NCBI GenBank assembly: GCA_964444665.1
Contig: CAYUIE010000008.1
Coordinates: forward strand, 1-64,000
Direction: 5' to 3'
Source: CAYZTY01 sp964444665
GTDB lineage: Bacteria > Planctomycetota > Phycisphaerae > Sedimentisphaerales > CAYZTY01
Length of the DNA stretch: 64,000 nt
The translations under genes were made by a program, and so were the position numbers. How positions within the stretch are numbered: position 1 is the stretch's first letter; every line of letters begins with the position of its first letter. Shown piece after piece: positions 17,801 through 27,218 of this stretch. Below the pieces are notes generated by a model. The model saw nothing but the letters and a program-made list of their open reading frames with translations, searched no databases and had not been told where the DNA came from.

Positions 17801-19005
17801 TGAGCCAATTTCAATATACAGCTCATGCAGTTGATGACGGCAAGGTGTTTAAGAGTACCTGTGATGCTGAAAATGAGGGCGTATTACGCTCGGACCTTAA
17901 GAGAATGGGCTATACAGTCGATGAAGTCAGGCTGCAAAAAAACAAACAAATCTTCGGACAGCGCAAGAGAGTAAAGTTAATAGACCTTGTAAATATGTGT
18001 CGAAGGTTCTCTGTAATGTATGCAGCGGGTCTGCCTTTGATGGACTGCTTAGTTTCGCTGTCGCAGGAAAATGAAAGCAAAAAACTCTCGGATTCTCTGG
18101 ACGATATACGTAGGCAAATCGAGCATGGCAGCAATGTTGCAGAGGCTTTTTCCACACACCCAAAAATGTTCTCTCCATTTTTTGTCAACCTGTTACAGGC
18201 CGGAGAGGCTGCAGGCAAGTTTGACTATGTGCTCAAGCAATTGGCAGTATATATGGAAAAAGAATACGACCTGAGAAGAAAAATACGACAAGCTTTCGCT
18301 TATCCAATGATAGTTTTAATTATGATTCTCTTTGTTATTATAATGATAATGATAGTTGTTGTGCCGGCATTTTCCAAAGTTTATTTAAAAATAGGCATAA
18401 CGCTGCCGGGACCAACAATTGCACTTATCTACATCAGCAATAATATAATTTACATTTTCCCATCAACAATCGCTTTAGCTGTCGGGCTGTGGTTTCTGTA
18501 CAAAAGGCTTAAGACAATACCTTCAATTAAAACCAGGCTGGATAGATGGAAATTATCAATGGCAATGGTAGGGAAAGCCTACCACAAAATTGTAATGCTT
18601 AAGTTTATTCGCACGTTCAGCATTACGATTGCAGCCGGTCAGCAGGTATCCGATGCCTTGGTAATCGCAAGAGACGTTGCAAATAATGCTGTTGTCTCGG
18701 AAGCTTCCGTTATGATTCAACGTAATATAAAACGTGGTGGCACAATTACCGATGCAATTAAACTGCATGACTTTTTCCCACAATCTATCGTACATACGTT
18801 TTCAATAGGAGAAAAGGCCGGCAAGCTGGATGAAGTATTAGGCAAATTTGCTATCGGAATTGAACAGGATGTTGATGACGAAATAAGAAAACTTATTACA
18901 AAAATAGAACCGTTACTAATGGTAGTATTGAGCCTTGTTGTAGGCTTTGTTTTGTTAGCTATTTATTTACCAATTTTCGATTTAGTCAAAATGGTTCACA
19001 AATAA
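17800..19005 (+). CDS. pilC: Inner-membrane platform protein (PilC/GspF)
   Basis: 401 residues; ATG overlaps the last base of the upstream stop codon. Two GspF cytoplasmic helical domains (FSVMYAAGLPLMDCLVSL and FIRTFSITIAAGQQVSDAL) each lead to membrane helices (VLIMILFVIIMIMIVVVPAF, and a C-terminal one with VVGFVLLAIYLPIFDLVKMV). The platform transmits motor rotation to the prepilins encoded immediately downstream. Confidence 0.93.
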   Translation: MSQFQYTAHAVDDGKVFKSTCDAENEGVLRSDLKRMGYTVDEVRLQKNKQIFGQRKRVKLIDLVNMCRRFSVMYAAGLPLMDCLVSLSQENESKKLSDSLDDIRRQIEHGSNVAEAFSTHPKMFSPFFVNLLQAGEAAGKFDYVLKQLAVYMEKEYDLRRKIRQAFAYPMIVLIMILFVIIMIMIVVVPAFSKVYLKIGITLPGPTIALIYISNNIIYIFPSTIALAVGLWFLYKRLKTIPSIKTRLDRWKLSMAMVGKAYHKIVMLKFIRTFSITIAAGQQVSDALVIARDVANNAVVSEASVMIQRNIKRGGTITDAIKLHDFFPQSIVHTFSIGEKAGKLDEVLGKFAIGIEQDVDDEIRKLITKIEPLLMVVLSLVVGFVLLAIYLPIFDLVKMVHK

Positions 19006-19086
19006 CTTGGACTTATGTGTCCGGCAGGTAGCCTGCTCTGCCGGATTGCATGATTGAACAGGCAGGTACTTTGAAAGGGGTAAAAG

Positions 19087-19428
19087 ATGACGGCTAAAAA
19101 AGGTTTTACTTTAATTGAGCTGCTCCTGGTGGTTGCTATCCTGGCAGTTCTGGCGGCAATTGTAGTCCCAAGACTGGCTGCCTCCTCCAGCGAAGCGAAA
19201 AAGTCCGCGTGCACCGCCGCCTGGGCTAATTTGGTAAGAGCCCTCGAACTTTATGCGGTAGACAACGATGGAGAATACCCAACGAACCAAACGACGTTTG
19301 ATTCTCTTATTCTCAACAGCAGTACGTACTTTCCGCATGGTACGCCGAGCTGCCCGGTCGACGGTAGCGCGTATGTGTATGTTAATACCGCAGGTGCAGA
19401 GACAGTAACTCCGCATAGTCACCCATAG
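19087..19428 (+). CDS. Prepilin, GspG/PilA-like major pseudopilin candidate
   Basis: 113 residues. Class III signal KKGFTLIELLLVVAILAVL with Glu at +5 after the Gly/Phe cleavage site; the preceding AAAGGGG site supports the ATG. The short globular part has two Cys and a segment (ALELYAVDNDGEYPTNQTTF) like GspG-type pseudopilins. Smallest pilin of the cluster and nearest the platform gene, so the best candidate for the main subunit. Confidence 0.85.
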   Translation: MTAKKGFTLIELLLVVAILAVLAAIVVPRLAASSSEAKKSACTAAWANLVRALELYAVDNDGEYPTNQTTFDSLILNSSTYFPHGTPSCPVDGSAYVYVNTAGAETVTPHSHP

Positions 19429-19461
19429 TATAGTTAGTTAAAGCAGAAAAGTGGCAAAAAA

Positions 19462-19923
19462 ATGAAGCGAGGACCTGACTCTATCAAGACAGGTTTTACG
19501 CTGATAGAACTTGTCCTGGTTGTGGCGTTGATAGCTATACTTGTAAGTATAGCTATCCCACGTGTTGGTTGGGGGACAATGGGGAAGGTTCAGGTTGAGA
19601 GCACTGCTCAGCAGTTTTCCGGCTACCTGAAGCTTGCCCGGTCGCTCGCCATAACGCACGCCAGCAGCAACGGCGAGGGCTATGAAGTTGTTCTGACATC
19701 GTCACAACCATATAACTACTCGCTCATTAACTCCGATACCCTGGAGGTGATAAAAGGCCCGATAGCATTGCCTGAAGGCCTCAGCTATAGCGGAGATAGC
19801 ACATATGAATTCACACCATTAGGAAATCTGTCAGGTAGTCAAGTATTATCAGTACAATTTTCAAAGTCGGGCTATACCTCGGGTATTACGGTCACGCCGG
19901 TCGGAAGGATAACGATTCAATGA
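19462..19923 (+). CDS. Prepilin-like protein, GspH/FimT type
   Basis: 153 residues. Class III signal KTGFTLIELVLVVALIAILV, then AQQFSGYLKLARSLAITHAS, the spine-proximal helix typical of GspH minor pseudopilins, and a beta-rich C-terminus (LSVQFSKSGYTSGITVTPVGRITI). Two bases separate it from the next prepilin. Confidence 0.85.
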   Translation: MKRGPDSIKTGFTLIELVLVVALIAILVSIAIPRVGWGTMGKVQVESTAQQFSGYLKLARSLAITHASSNGEGYEVVLTSSQPYNYSLINSDTLEVIKGPIALPEGLSYSGDSTYEFTPLGNLSGSQVLSVQFSKSGYTSGITVTPVGRITIQ

Positions 19924-19924
19924 A

Positions 19925-20314
19925 ATGAAAAGACGAAAGAAAAAAGGTTTTACTTTTATCGAGGTTCTGGCATCAGTGCTGATATTGGCCGGGGCCACTG
20001 TTCCTATCATAACCTATGCTGCCGACAGTCTGTCTACGAGCGTAGAGATAGAGCGTAGGATAAAGTCAACTCTGCTGGCAGAAGGCGAGATGGAAAAGAT
20101 AAAAAACGTGCTGAGAAAATCGTTCGGTACGGACTTTACCGCCTGGCCAAGCAGTCTTGGAAACAATTACTATGCCATCAGAACATCGACAGACGTAGAA
20201 CCAACGCTGAAGATTATCGAAGTTTCTGTTGGCTACGACGTCAATAGGAACGGTTCGCTTGGAACAGACGAAATTATGATTACTTTGAAAACACAATATG
20301 CCCAAAGAAGCTGA
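19925..20314 (+). CDS. Prepilin-like protein, GspI/PilV type
   Basis: 129 residues. Signal KKGFTFIEVLASVLILAGATV with Glu at +5; the EVLASVLILA pattern is typical of GspI/PilV minor pilins. The body continues as one helix (LLAEGEMEKIKNVL) and ends with a beta stretch. Overlaps the next gene by 17 bases, implying coupled translation. Confidence 0.83.
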   Translation: MKRRKKKGFTFIEVLASVLILAGATVPIITYAADSLSTSVEIERRIKSTLLAEGEMEKIKNVLRKSFGTDFTAWPSSLGNNYYAIRTSTDVEPTLKIIEVSVGYDVNRNGSLGTDEIMITLKTQYAQRS

Positions 20315-22556
20315 TAGACACGTTAAAAACTACAGAGCCTTCACATTAGTTGAGGTGATACTGGTGGTCGGCACGATAGCCCTGGTTGCAGGTACGTTGG
20401 TCGGACTGGTTATCAACAGCTATGAAGACTTCAAGCTGGGCAGCAGTCGTTCAACTTTACTACAGGACGGCCAGTCAGCTATAGGGCAGATGGTTCGCAT
20501 TCTTCGTCAGGTCATTGCCTTTAGCTCCGTAAGCGAGTCAACCGACCAGGCCGGCTACATTACATTTACAAACATTGATGGAACCGTCGAAGAGTTCAGA
20601 CTCAACACAGGAACCAGCGAACTCGAATATGGCGAGCCGGGCTCCCTAAGTGCCTTAACCGGCTCGGTAAGCAGCCTTTTTTTAACATGCTACGATATAG
20701 ACGGAAATGTCCTGACAGGACCCGTCTCGGCCGGCAACGTTCAGTCGGTACAAATTGAGATGACGCTTAACGACGGCGATAACAGCTTCACCCTCTTTGG
20801 CAGAGTCTGTTGTCCGACGGATCTTTCGAGCCTTATAGCCTGGTGGAAGCTGGATGAAACTTCCGGATTAACCGCAGCAGACAGTAGTGGCAACGACAAC
20901 CACGGTACTTTACGAAATATGGCAGGTGATGAATGGACAAGCGGGGCAATGGGCGGTGCGCTGAATTTTGATGGCAACAACGACTACGTGGCCATTCAAA
21001 ATCTATACTACGATGGTAGCGATTACCCGGAAATCAGCGTTACCGCCTGGATCCGCACCAGCGACGGTACCAACCAAATAATCGTTTCCTACGACCGCAA
21101 TGAATACTGGCGGCTGGAGATCAACGGAAATGGTGGCGGCACAGGTCAGGTAGGCTGGGATGTACGTACCAGTAGCGGCCAGGTGGATTACGGCAGCACC
21201 ACCCGTGTCGATGATGGCGCTTGGCATCATGTGGCAGGTGTATTTGATAACGGCACACTGACCATCTACATCGATGGTAATCCGGAATCCCCGGATTCCG
21301 GGGGCAGCACCTTCGGAAGAGGAGTAAACACGCGATACGGTTTTCTGGGAGTAGGTTCGGAAGCAACTACTTTTGACGGCAATAAAGGTCCAACCAGTTA
21401 CTTTGACGGCGATATGGACGATGTGCGCATCTATAACCGCGCACTGAGCGTACAAGAGATATCACAGTTGGCCAATATCCTTAGATACCGGGAGTTTACC
21501 GAGGCCAAGACCGGTTCCAACGTTACCTCTATTACCATTTCAACGCCTACCACAAATGAGGGTGACTTACTTATCGCCGCTGTTGCCACCGATGGCGATA
21601 CTTCCTCCTCGCTGGCCCCACCTGGTGGTGAAGGCTGGACTGAAATAGACGCAGGCGATTATAACAATGAGGTTACGCTGGGTGCCTGGTGGAAACTCGC
21701 AGATGCCTCTGAGTCAGCCAGCCATCAGTTTACCTGGTCGGGCGGTCAACATGCATACGGCTGGATAATGCGGTTTACAGGCCATGATCCAAGCGACCCT
21801 ATTAACGACTACTCGACCAGCGGAGAACCAAGCAGCACGCCAACCAGCCCGGCGGTAACCACTACGGTCAGCAACTGTATGATTCTCCGACTGGGTGCGT
21901 TTGATGACGATGATATTACTGAAGATGACCCCGGACTTCCCGGTCATACGGCAATCACGATGGACAAAACCACCGCTGCGATGTTTCAGGACGGATTCGA
22001 GACAAGTTTCGACCTGTGGACCGACGGCGGAACCACAGACTGGGACAGGACATTCAGCCAGCAACACTTAGGCAGCTATTCAGCACATGCCGGCTGGTGG
22101 AATACTCAATTGACGTCCGACAATATTGACACAAGTTCTTACAGCTCTTTCACAATCGATTTCTGGTATATGGATGACGACATCGATAACAATGACGATG
22201 TTTTTCTCCAGCTTTATGATGGTGGTTCATACAACGACAGATTTGAGCTTAACATGGCACCGTCTGAGGAGGATATATGGCACAACCATAACGAAACTGT
22301 TAACGATAGCGGCGGTGATGCGCAGTACTTCAGGAACAACTTCCGCATCAGATTCGAGGCCACCGACATCAATAACTGGCGTGAAAATCTATGGATAGAC
22401 GACGTAACAGTGACCGTTGTCGGTGGTGGTACGGTCTCCGGCGGAGCCGGATACGTCAGGCAGTCCGCCATTGGTGACAGTGGCACATCTACCTTCACGC
22501 TTGGCTCATCGAACGAGGCGCGGACACTTACGATAGCAATAGCGCCGGCACCTTAA
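20298..22556 (+). CDS. Giant GspJ-type prepilin with LamG and MAM-like domains
   Basis: 752 residues, far above the 200 usual for GspJ. Prepilin signal YRAFTLVEVILVVGTIALVA and a GspJ-like body reach about residue 170. A LamG/concanavalin-like domain follows (ARYL-equivalent start LIAWWKLDETSGLTAADSSG to DDVRIYNRALSVQEI, about 175-390). Next is a beta domain from EAKTGSNVTSITISTPTT, interrupted at about 560-710 by a MAM-like jelly roll (DGFETSFDLWTDGG, ENLWIDDVTVTV) and completed by GGAGYVRQSAIGDSGTSTF. The protein would place a carbohydrate-binding adhesin at the pseudopilus tip or in the secretion path. Domain names are from pattern recognition. Confidence 0.8.
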   Translation: MPKEADRHVKNYRAFTLVEVILVVGTIALVAGTLVGLVINSYEDFKLGSSRSTLLQDGQSAIGQMVRILRQVIAFSSVSESTDQAGYITFTNIDGTVEEFRLNTGTSELEYGEPGSLSALTGSVSSLFLTCYDIDGNVLTGPVSAGNVQSVQIEMTLNDGDNSFTLFGRVCCPTDLSSLIAWWKLDETSGLTAADSSGNDNHGTLRNMAGDEWTSGAMGGALNFDGNNDYVAIQNLYYDGSDYPEISVTAWIRTSDGTNQIIVSYDRNEYWRLEINGNGGGTGQVGWDVRTSSGQVDYGSTTRVDDGAWHHVAGVFDNGTLTIYIDGNPESPDSGGSTFGRGVNTRYGFLGVGSEATTFDGNKGPTSYFDGDMDDVRIYNRALSVQEISQLANILRYREFTEAKTGSNVTSITISTPTTNEGDLLIAAVATDGDTSSSLAPPGGEGWTEIDAGDYNNEVTLGAWWKLADASESASHQFTWSGGQHAYGWIMRFTGHDPSDPINDYSTSGEPSSTPTSPAVTTTVSNCMILRLGAFDDDDITEDDPGLPGHTAITMDKTTAAMFQDGFETSFDLWTDGGTTDWDRTFSQQHLGSYSAHAGWWNTQLTSDNIDTSSYSSFTIDFWYMDDDIDNNDDVFLQLYDGGSYNDRFELNMAPSEEDIWHNHNETVNDSGGDAQYFRNNFRIRFEATDINNWRENLWIDDVTVTVVGGGTVSGGAGYVRQSAIGDSGTSTFTLGSSNEARTLTIAIAPAP

Positions 22557-23026
22557 ACATCTTAGAGAAGATAACGCCACCATATAAGCAGTCATATCGA
22601 TTGAAATAAATTCAAAAATACTAAAATCGCAAATTCAAAACAATCTCAAATGACCAAAATTCAAACCTCCAAAACAGTCAAACTTATAGGACGCGTGCAA
22701 AAAAGTTTCTTTCCGTGGTAGTATGTTTTATTAACTCCGATAAAAGCTAAGTTTTCCTCGGTCGGCACTGAATTTGTCTTTCGGCTTTGCGGTATATGAA
22801 TAAGACCCGAAGGATTCGACTTTTTCCGTAACAAGTTCCTTATTTCTGACGATACGATTAGTGTCTCGGAGTGTCTCTGAAACTGTATCAGTAGAGGATG
22901 AACAGTCCGATTAAATCCCGGGATATTGGATGTATATAAGTTTAACTGAAAAAAACCGGCTTAGCTATGTTAATAAGTGTCTCCTCAGCATCGGTGCTAT
23001 TGGCCTTAAGTACAGGCCTTTCCTGA
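22557..23026 (+). other. Intergenic region within the pilus cluster
   Basis: 470 bases with no coding frame. It contains TCCGATAAAAGC (22736-22747), the reverse complement of a motif in the 15.5 kb gap, and AACAGTCCGATT (about 22906-22917), related to the adjoining bases there. It may hold a second promoter for the downstream pilM-like operon. Confidence 0.4.
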
Positions 23027-23458
23027 ATGAATAAAGAAATTAAAAAAACAAAGAAAAACAAGGATGGTTTTGTTCTTGTATTAACGGCTTTTGCCACAAT
23101 GATGATGGCAACACTTATTATAGCCTTTTTAAATATGACTTACATAGATTTGCTTCTGGTCAAAAACCATATGTGCAGCACAAAAGCCTATTACATTGCG
23201 GAGGCCGGAGTTGCTGATGCGATAAACGAGATGCGACTTAACGGCCCGCTATCAGATACGCAATGGGAAGAGTTTTTCCCTTCAGGTTCGTCGGACAAAT
23301 ATACAGTCGCTGTATCACAAAGCTCGACTATTATAAATTCGACCGGCCTTGAAGCCAATGCTAATTTCAGCAGAATACTGGAAGTAACGGTAAGTTTGAG
23401 CGGAAGCTCCTCGCCTTACAATGTATCGATTAATCAATGGAAGGAAATAACCCAGTGA
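23027..23458 (+). CDS. PilX-like minor pilus protein
   Basis: 143 residues. Charged N-terminus (KKTKKNKDGFVLVL) and a single long hydrophobic helix, then KAYYIAEAGVADAINEMRL, the segment typical of PilX/GspK-type proteins that lack the strict prepilin site. Its stop codon overlaps the GTG start of the next gene, so it belongs to the pilMNO-secretin operon. Confidence 0.75.
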   Translation: MNKEIKKTKKNKDGFVLVLTAFATMMMATLIIAFLNMTYIDLLLVKNHMCSTKAYYIAEAGVADAINEMRLNGPLSDTQWEEFFPSGSSDKYTVAVSQSSTIINSTGLEANANFSRILEVTVSLSGSSSPYNVSINQWKEITQ

Positions 23459-24963
23459 ATCCTGATAAAGCTATCCTGGGGATACATATTGACGGCGATT
23501 GCTTAAATATCGTTCATCTGGGGCACACCGCCGGAGGTGTGGAGTTACTAAACTGGATGAGCGAGCCTTTACAGGACGGCATTGTAAACGACGGTTTGAT
23601 TATCGATGTACAAGCCGTATCGCAAAAAATCCGAGACTTTGTCCAAATCAACCAAATAAAAACTCGTAAAACAATTATATCGCTGCCGTGTTCGCCTGTG
23701 AGATTAAAGCCCTGTGAATTTCCTACGCAAACATACAAAAAACTACAGGAACAGGTCGAAGAGCAAATCGGAAAGTATTCTTTGTTTGGCGGCCGGGAGG
23801 TTATATTCGATTATTGCATATTCGAGGGAAAAATCCGGTCTTCCAATAAGCAGACGGTGCTGCAGGCAATTACATCCAGAGAAATAAGCGATGCTTATCT
23901 GACAATTGCCAACAGTGCCGGCCTTAAATTAGTGGGAATCGAGCCTGCGGTGTTAGCAATTATAAAATTGTCTTTTAACAAAAAAGCTGCAGATTCTCAG
24001 GCTGTTTCTTTGCTGTTGGTTCTGGACTCGGTCTCGGCTAACCTAAGCGTGTTCAATAAAGGCCTGCCCCAGTTTTGTCAAAATTTGAACATAAGCATAA
24101 AAGATTTATCACAGGACAAAAACAGCTTTTCCAATCTAACCGAACAGATGAAATCCGTCCTGAACTTTGCGCGCTCGCTTGACGAGACACAGCAACCAAC
24201 ATTTATAGTCGCAGCCGCCTGCAACGGCGAAATGGTGGACAAAATTGTCAGCCAAATAAAAAATAGTTTAAGCGACGTGACCTTTAAGTTAACAGACCAA
24301 TGCCATATCACACAACAATTCAGCATTCAAGGCACGGACGAGCAGGAAGTCCCTTTATTTGCATTTGCTTCGGCTTTAACGGCTTTAGGTGTTTGTGAAT
24401 ATGATGGACAGCTAAATCTCGTATCACAGCAGTCAATCAACATTTATAAAACAAAGAAAGAGATATCCTTCACTGCGAAAATCATTATAGCGCTGTTTCT
24501 GCTGTCTATTGTTATCCTGGTCCCGCTGAAGAGTAAAATTAAAAGCGCTGAAGCCGAATTAATCGAGATGGCTAAAAAATTTACTGAAACAATTCCGACG
24601 AGGGATAAAATCTCTAACTCAAAAAAACAGATGGGGCAAGTGAACATCAAATTGTCGGCTTATATTGCAGCCGACAAGAAACTAACAAATCTCCCGTGGC
24701 CGAAAGTCCTGTCGGTCATAGGTGACAAAGTGCCAAGCGGAGTAAGGATAGCTGAAATTTCAACTACTGATACCGGTGATTTTATGCTGTTCGGAAAAGC
24801 ACTGGCTGAGAATTATGTTCATAAGTTTGTGAAAAAACTGCAAAACGAAGAGCTTGTTGAATACGCAGAAGTGGAAGAAATCGAATATGACGAAAACCGC
24901 GGCTCAGTTATTGTTGATTATAAAATTACCTGCCATATCAAATTACCTGAAGGCAATTTATGA
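23455..24963 (+). CDS. PilM-PilN fusion-like assembly protein (GspL-like)
   Basis: 502 residues. GTG 23455 is chosen over ATG 23437 because AAGGA lies 9 bases upstream and the start overlaps the previous stop. The N-terminal half is an actin-like PilM fold (ILGIHIDGDCLNIVHLG start, LLLVLDSVSANLSVFNKG); about residue 340 there is a membrane helix (IIIALFLLSIVILVPL) and a PilN-like periplasmic part. A GspL-type arrangement linking the ATPase to the periplasmic ring. Confidence 0.8.
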   Translation: MNPDKAILGIHIDGDCLNIVHLGHTAGGVELLNWMSEPLQDGIVNDGLIIDVQAVSQKIRDFVQINQIKTRKTIISLPCSPVRLKPCEFPTQTYKKLQEQVEEQIGKYSLFGGREVIFDYCIFEGKIRSSNKQTVLQAITSREISDAYLTIANSAGLKLVGIEPAVLAIIKLSFNKKAADSQAVSLLLVLDSVSANLSVFNKGLPQFCQNLNISIKDLSQDKNSFSNLTEQMKSVLNFARSLDETQQPTFIVAAACNGEMVDKIVSQIKNSLSDVTFKLTDQCHITQQFSIQGTDEQEVPLFAFASALTALGVCEYDGQLNLVSQQSINIYKTKKEISFTAKIIIALFLLSIVILVPLKSKIKSAEAELIEMAKKFTETIPTRDKISNSKKQMGQVNIKLSAYIAADKKLTNLPWPKVLSVIGDKVPSGVRIAEISTTDTGDFMLFGKALAENYVHKFVKKLQNEELVEYAEVEEIEYDENRGSVIVDYKITCHIKLPEGNL

Positions 24964-25571
24964 TTACAGAGAAGTTAACAAAACTCGATGACTCCAAGAG
25001 GAAGACAATTGCCGTTTTAGTGCTGCTGGCCGTGGCAGGCACTTGTTACTTTACAATAACAAGAGGCTCTATCGTGAAATTGCAGGCAGCTAAAGCAAAT
25101 TATACCGGTCTCCATGCAGTGTACACCGAGACCGAGTATCAACAATCTAATTTTTCAAATTTACAAAATAAACTCGAAGAAAAACAAAAACAGCTCGAAA
25201 AACACCAGCAGCTCAGCTTTAGCAACGAACAGGCCTCGCAGCTTTTCGAAAATATAAACTCTATGGCATCGGCACATAAATTAAGACCAATATCCAAAAC
25301 AGTTTCCGAACCCATAGAACTCAGTGATAAAAAAACCATACCTGAACAGCCCGAGACAGAACATCAATTTTTGAAAACACAATCGGCAACAATAGCTGTT
25401 TGCGGCGATTATTTCAATATGGTTGATTTCGTGAACGAACTTGCCAACCGTACGCAAAAAATTTATATGACGAATTTTCATATAGATATAGCACGGGGAG
25501 AAAATTTTTACCCGAAAGCATCATTCGAAATAACCTTATTAATAGATTCGTCTAAAGGATACGAAAAATGA
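24960..25571 (+). CDS. PilO/GspM-like inner-membrane protein
   Basis: 203 residues, ATGA overlap with the upstream gene. One N-terminal membrane helix (IAVLVLLAVAGTCYFTIT), a coiled coil (about residues 50-90, NLQNKLEEKQKQLEKHQQL) and a ferredoxin-like end (GDYFNMVDFVNELANRTQKI). Assigned by position and architecture; sequence alone is weak. Partner of the PilM/N-like protein in the alignment subcomplex. Confidence 0.75.
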   Translation: MITEKLTKLDDSKRKTIAVLVLLAVAGTCYFTITRGSIVKLQAAKANYTGLHAVYTETEYQQSNFSNLQNKLEEKQKQLEKHQQLSFSNEQASQLFENINSMASAHKLRPISKTVSEPIELSDKKTIPEQPETEHQFLKTQSATIAVCGDYFNMVDFVNELANRTQKIYMTNFHIDIARGENFYPKASFEITLLIDSSKGYEK

Positions 25572-26740
25572 TACGAGTGCATATGATAATGGTAGTGACT
25601 CTGGGAGTAATTATTGCGGCGGGAATTTGCTCAGGTCAGGAACCACCGAATAAGACGAACCCATTCGGCCCATTAGACGAAGCGACAGCCTTTAATCCAG
25701 CTAAAACCGCCGACAATCTTCCAGCTATGTACGATATAGAAGAACCAATTAGCACCGAGATATTCAAATTAAACTTTGCTAATGCTAAAAATTTGGAAGA
25801 GACCGTCAAAAACCTCGTATCCAATGACGGAAGAGTAGGAATTGATGAAAGGCTTAACTGCATTGTTGTCTGCGATACGGAATCGGACTTAGAGCAAATC
25901 AGCGAAGCGATAGAGAGGCTGGATGTTAAAGCACCTCAGGTTATGATTGAGGCCCTGATAGTCAATGTGAAACTTACAGAAGAGCTGAAAATGGGTGTCG
26001 ACTGGACTAAACTGGGCACATTAAATAATTACCTTTCCCAGGAGTTTAATATCACAGGCAGTACAAATCCATACGGCAAGGTGATAATCTCAAAGACTAA
26101 AGACGAATGGAATTTCCAAGGACTGATAGACTTTGTTGAAACCAACAAAGACGTCAGAATCCTGGCAAATCCCAAGGTGCTGGTAATGAACAATCACAGG
26201 GCAATTATCAACTCTATCGAAGAAATACCATACCGCGAACTCAGTGAAACATCCGAAGGGGGCGCTATCGGCACAGTAGCTTTTAAAGAGGCTGGTATCA
26301 AACTGGAGGTAACTCCCCAGATCACCGATGACGGCCACATTATCATGCATATTAAACCTGAACAGAGTGCCCAGATTGGAACATTCACGATTGAAAACAG
26401 CGAGACGCCGATTATTGAAACACGAAGAACCGACACAACTTTATGCGTTAAAAACGGCCAGACGATTATCATAAGCGGCCTTCGTAAAAGCGAACCGTCC
26501 ATAGTTGAAAACAAAATACCGATTCTCGGCGATATCCCGCTTATAGGCTTGCTGTTCAGGAAAGTAGATACTGACTATATAGAAAGCGAGCTCGGAGTGT
26601 TTATAACACCGCATATTTATACCGATGGCAAACTATCTCCCGAAGAGTTGAAACTAATTGAGCAAAGCAAAGAAAAAAAATCTCTTTATGAAAACAGCGA
26701 TTTATTAAGATTACAGCCGAATGATGATATAAATCGCTGA
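25568..26740 (+). CDS. Short secretin (GspD/PilQ-like)
   Basis: 390 residues, ATGA overlap with the PilO-like gene. Signal-like N-terminus, then one N1-type KH-like domain (FKLNFANAKNLEETVKNLV ... VVCDTESDLEQISEAIERLD) and the secretin core (VMIEALIVNVKLTEELKMGVDW, VRILANPKVLVMNNHRA, ENKIPILGDIPLIGLLFR, ELGVFITPHI). Much shorter than the usual 600-700 residues because it has one ring domain and no N0/S-domain. Would form the outer-membrane gate for this cluster. Confidence 0.85.
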   Translation: MIRVHMIMVVTLGVIIAAGICSGQEPPNKTNPFGPLDEATAFNPAKTADNLPAMYDIEEPISTEIFKLNFANAKNLEETVKNLVSNDGRVGIDERLNCIVVCDTESDLEQISEAIERLDVKAPQVMIEALIVNVKLTEELKMGVDWTKLGTLNNYLSQEFNITGSTNPYGKVIISKTKDEWNFQGLIDFVETNKDVRILANPKVLVMNNHRAIINSIEEIPYRELSETSEGGAIGTVAFKEAGIKLEVTPQITDDGHIIMHIKPEQSAQIGTFTIENSETPIIETRRTDTTLCVKNGQTIIISGLRKSEPSIVENKIPILGDIPLIGLLFRKVDTDYIESELGVFITPHIYTDGKLSPEELKLIEQSKEKKSLYENSDLLRLQPNDDINR

Positions 26741-26757
26741 TCTTTAGGAAACATATT

Positions 26758-27165
26758 ATGTTAACCAATATATTTGAGAAGAAAACAAAGACGAAAAAAA
26801 TATTATTAACCGACGACGAACCGGATATAATCGCGGTCGTAAGCGCAGTTCTTAAATACAACGGATACAACGTCATAACTGCCGGCGACGGCTTCCAATG
26901 TCTTGAAAAAGCAGAAAGCGAACAACCGGACCTTATTCTCCTTGATAAGAAAATGCCGAATATGGACGGACAAACAACTTTGTTACAATTACAGGCTTCG
27001 AAGAAAACAAGTCATATTCCAGTTATAATGTTAACGAGCTGTACGGATGGCGAAGATATTGAACTTGCGCAAAAAGGCGGTGCTGCTGAGTATGTCGCCA
27101 AGCCGTTCGACCGCTCTGTATTACTTGAAAAAGTCGCTCGAGTGCTGAAATCCAAACCCAAATAA
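26758..27165 (+). CDS. CheY-like single-domain response regulator
   Basis: 135 residues. Receiver fold with acidic pocket DDEPD, phospho-acceptor Asp in LILLDKKMPNMDG, Thr in VIMLTSC and Lys in VAKPFD. No output domain, so it acts through protein contact. It follows the secretin gene by 17 bases and precedes a hybrid kinase, suggesting it serves the pilus/secretion system. Confidence 0.88.
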   Translation: MLTNIFEKKTKTKKILLTDDEPDIIAVVSAVLKYNGYNVITAGDGFQCLEKAESEQPDLILLDKKMPNMDGQTTLLQLQASKKTSHIPVIMLTSCTDGEDIELAQKGGAAEYVAKPFDRSVLLEKVARVLKSKPK

Positions 27166-27218
27166 AACTGACAACATATGCATAACAGATATACAAGTTT
27201 GCGGGGGAAAGTACACAA

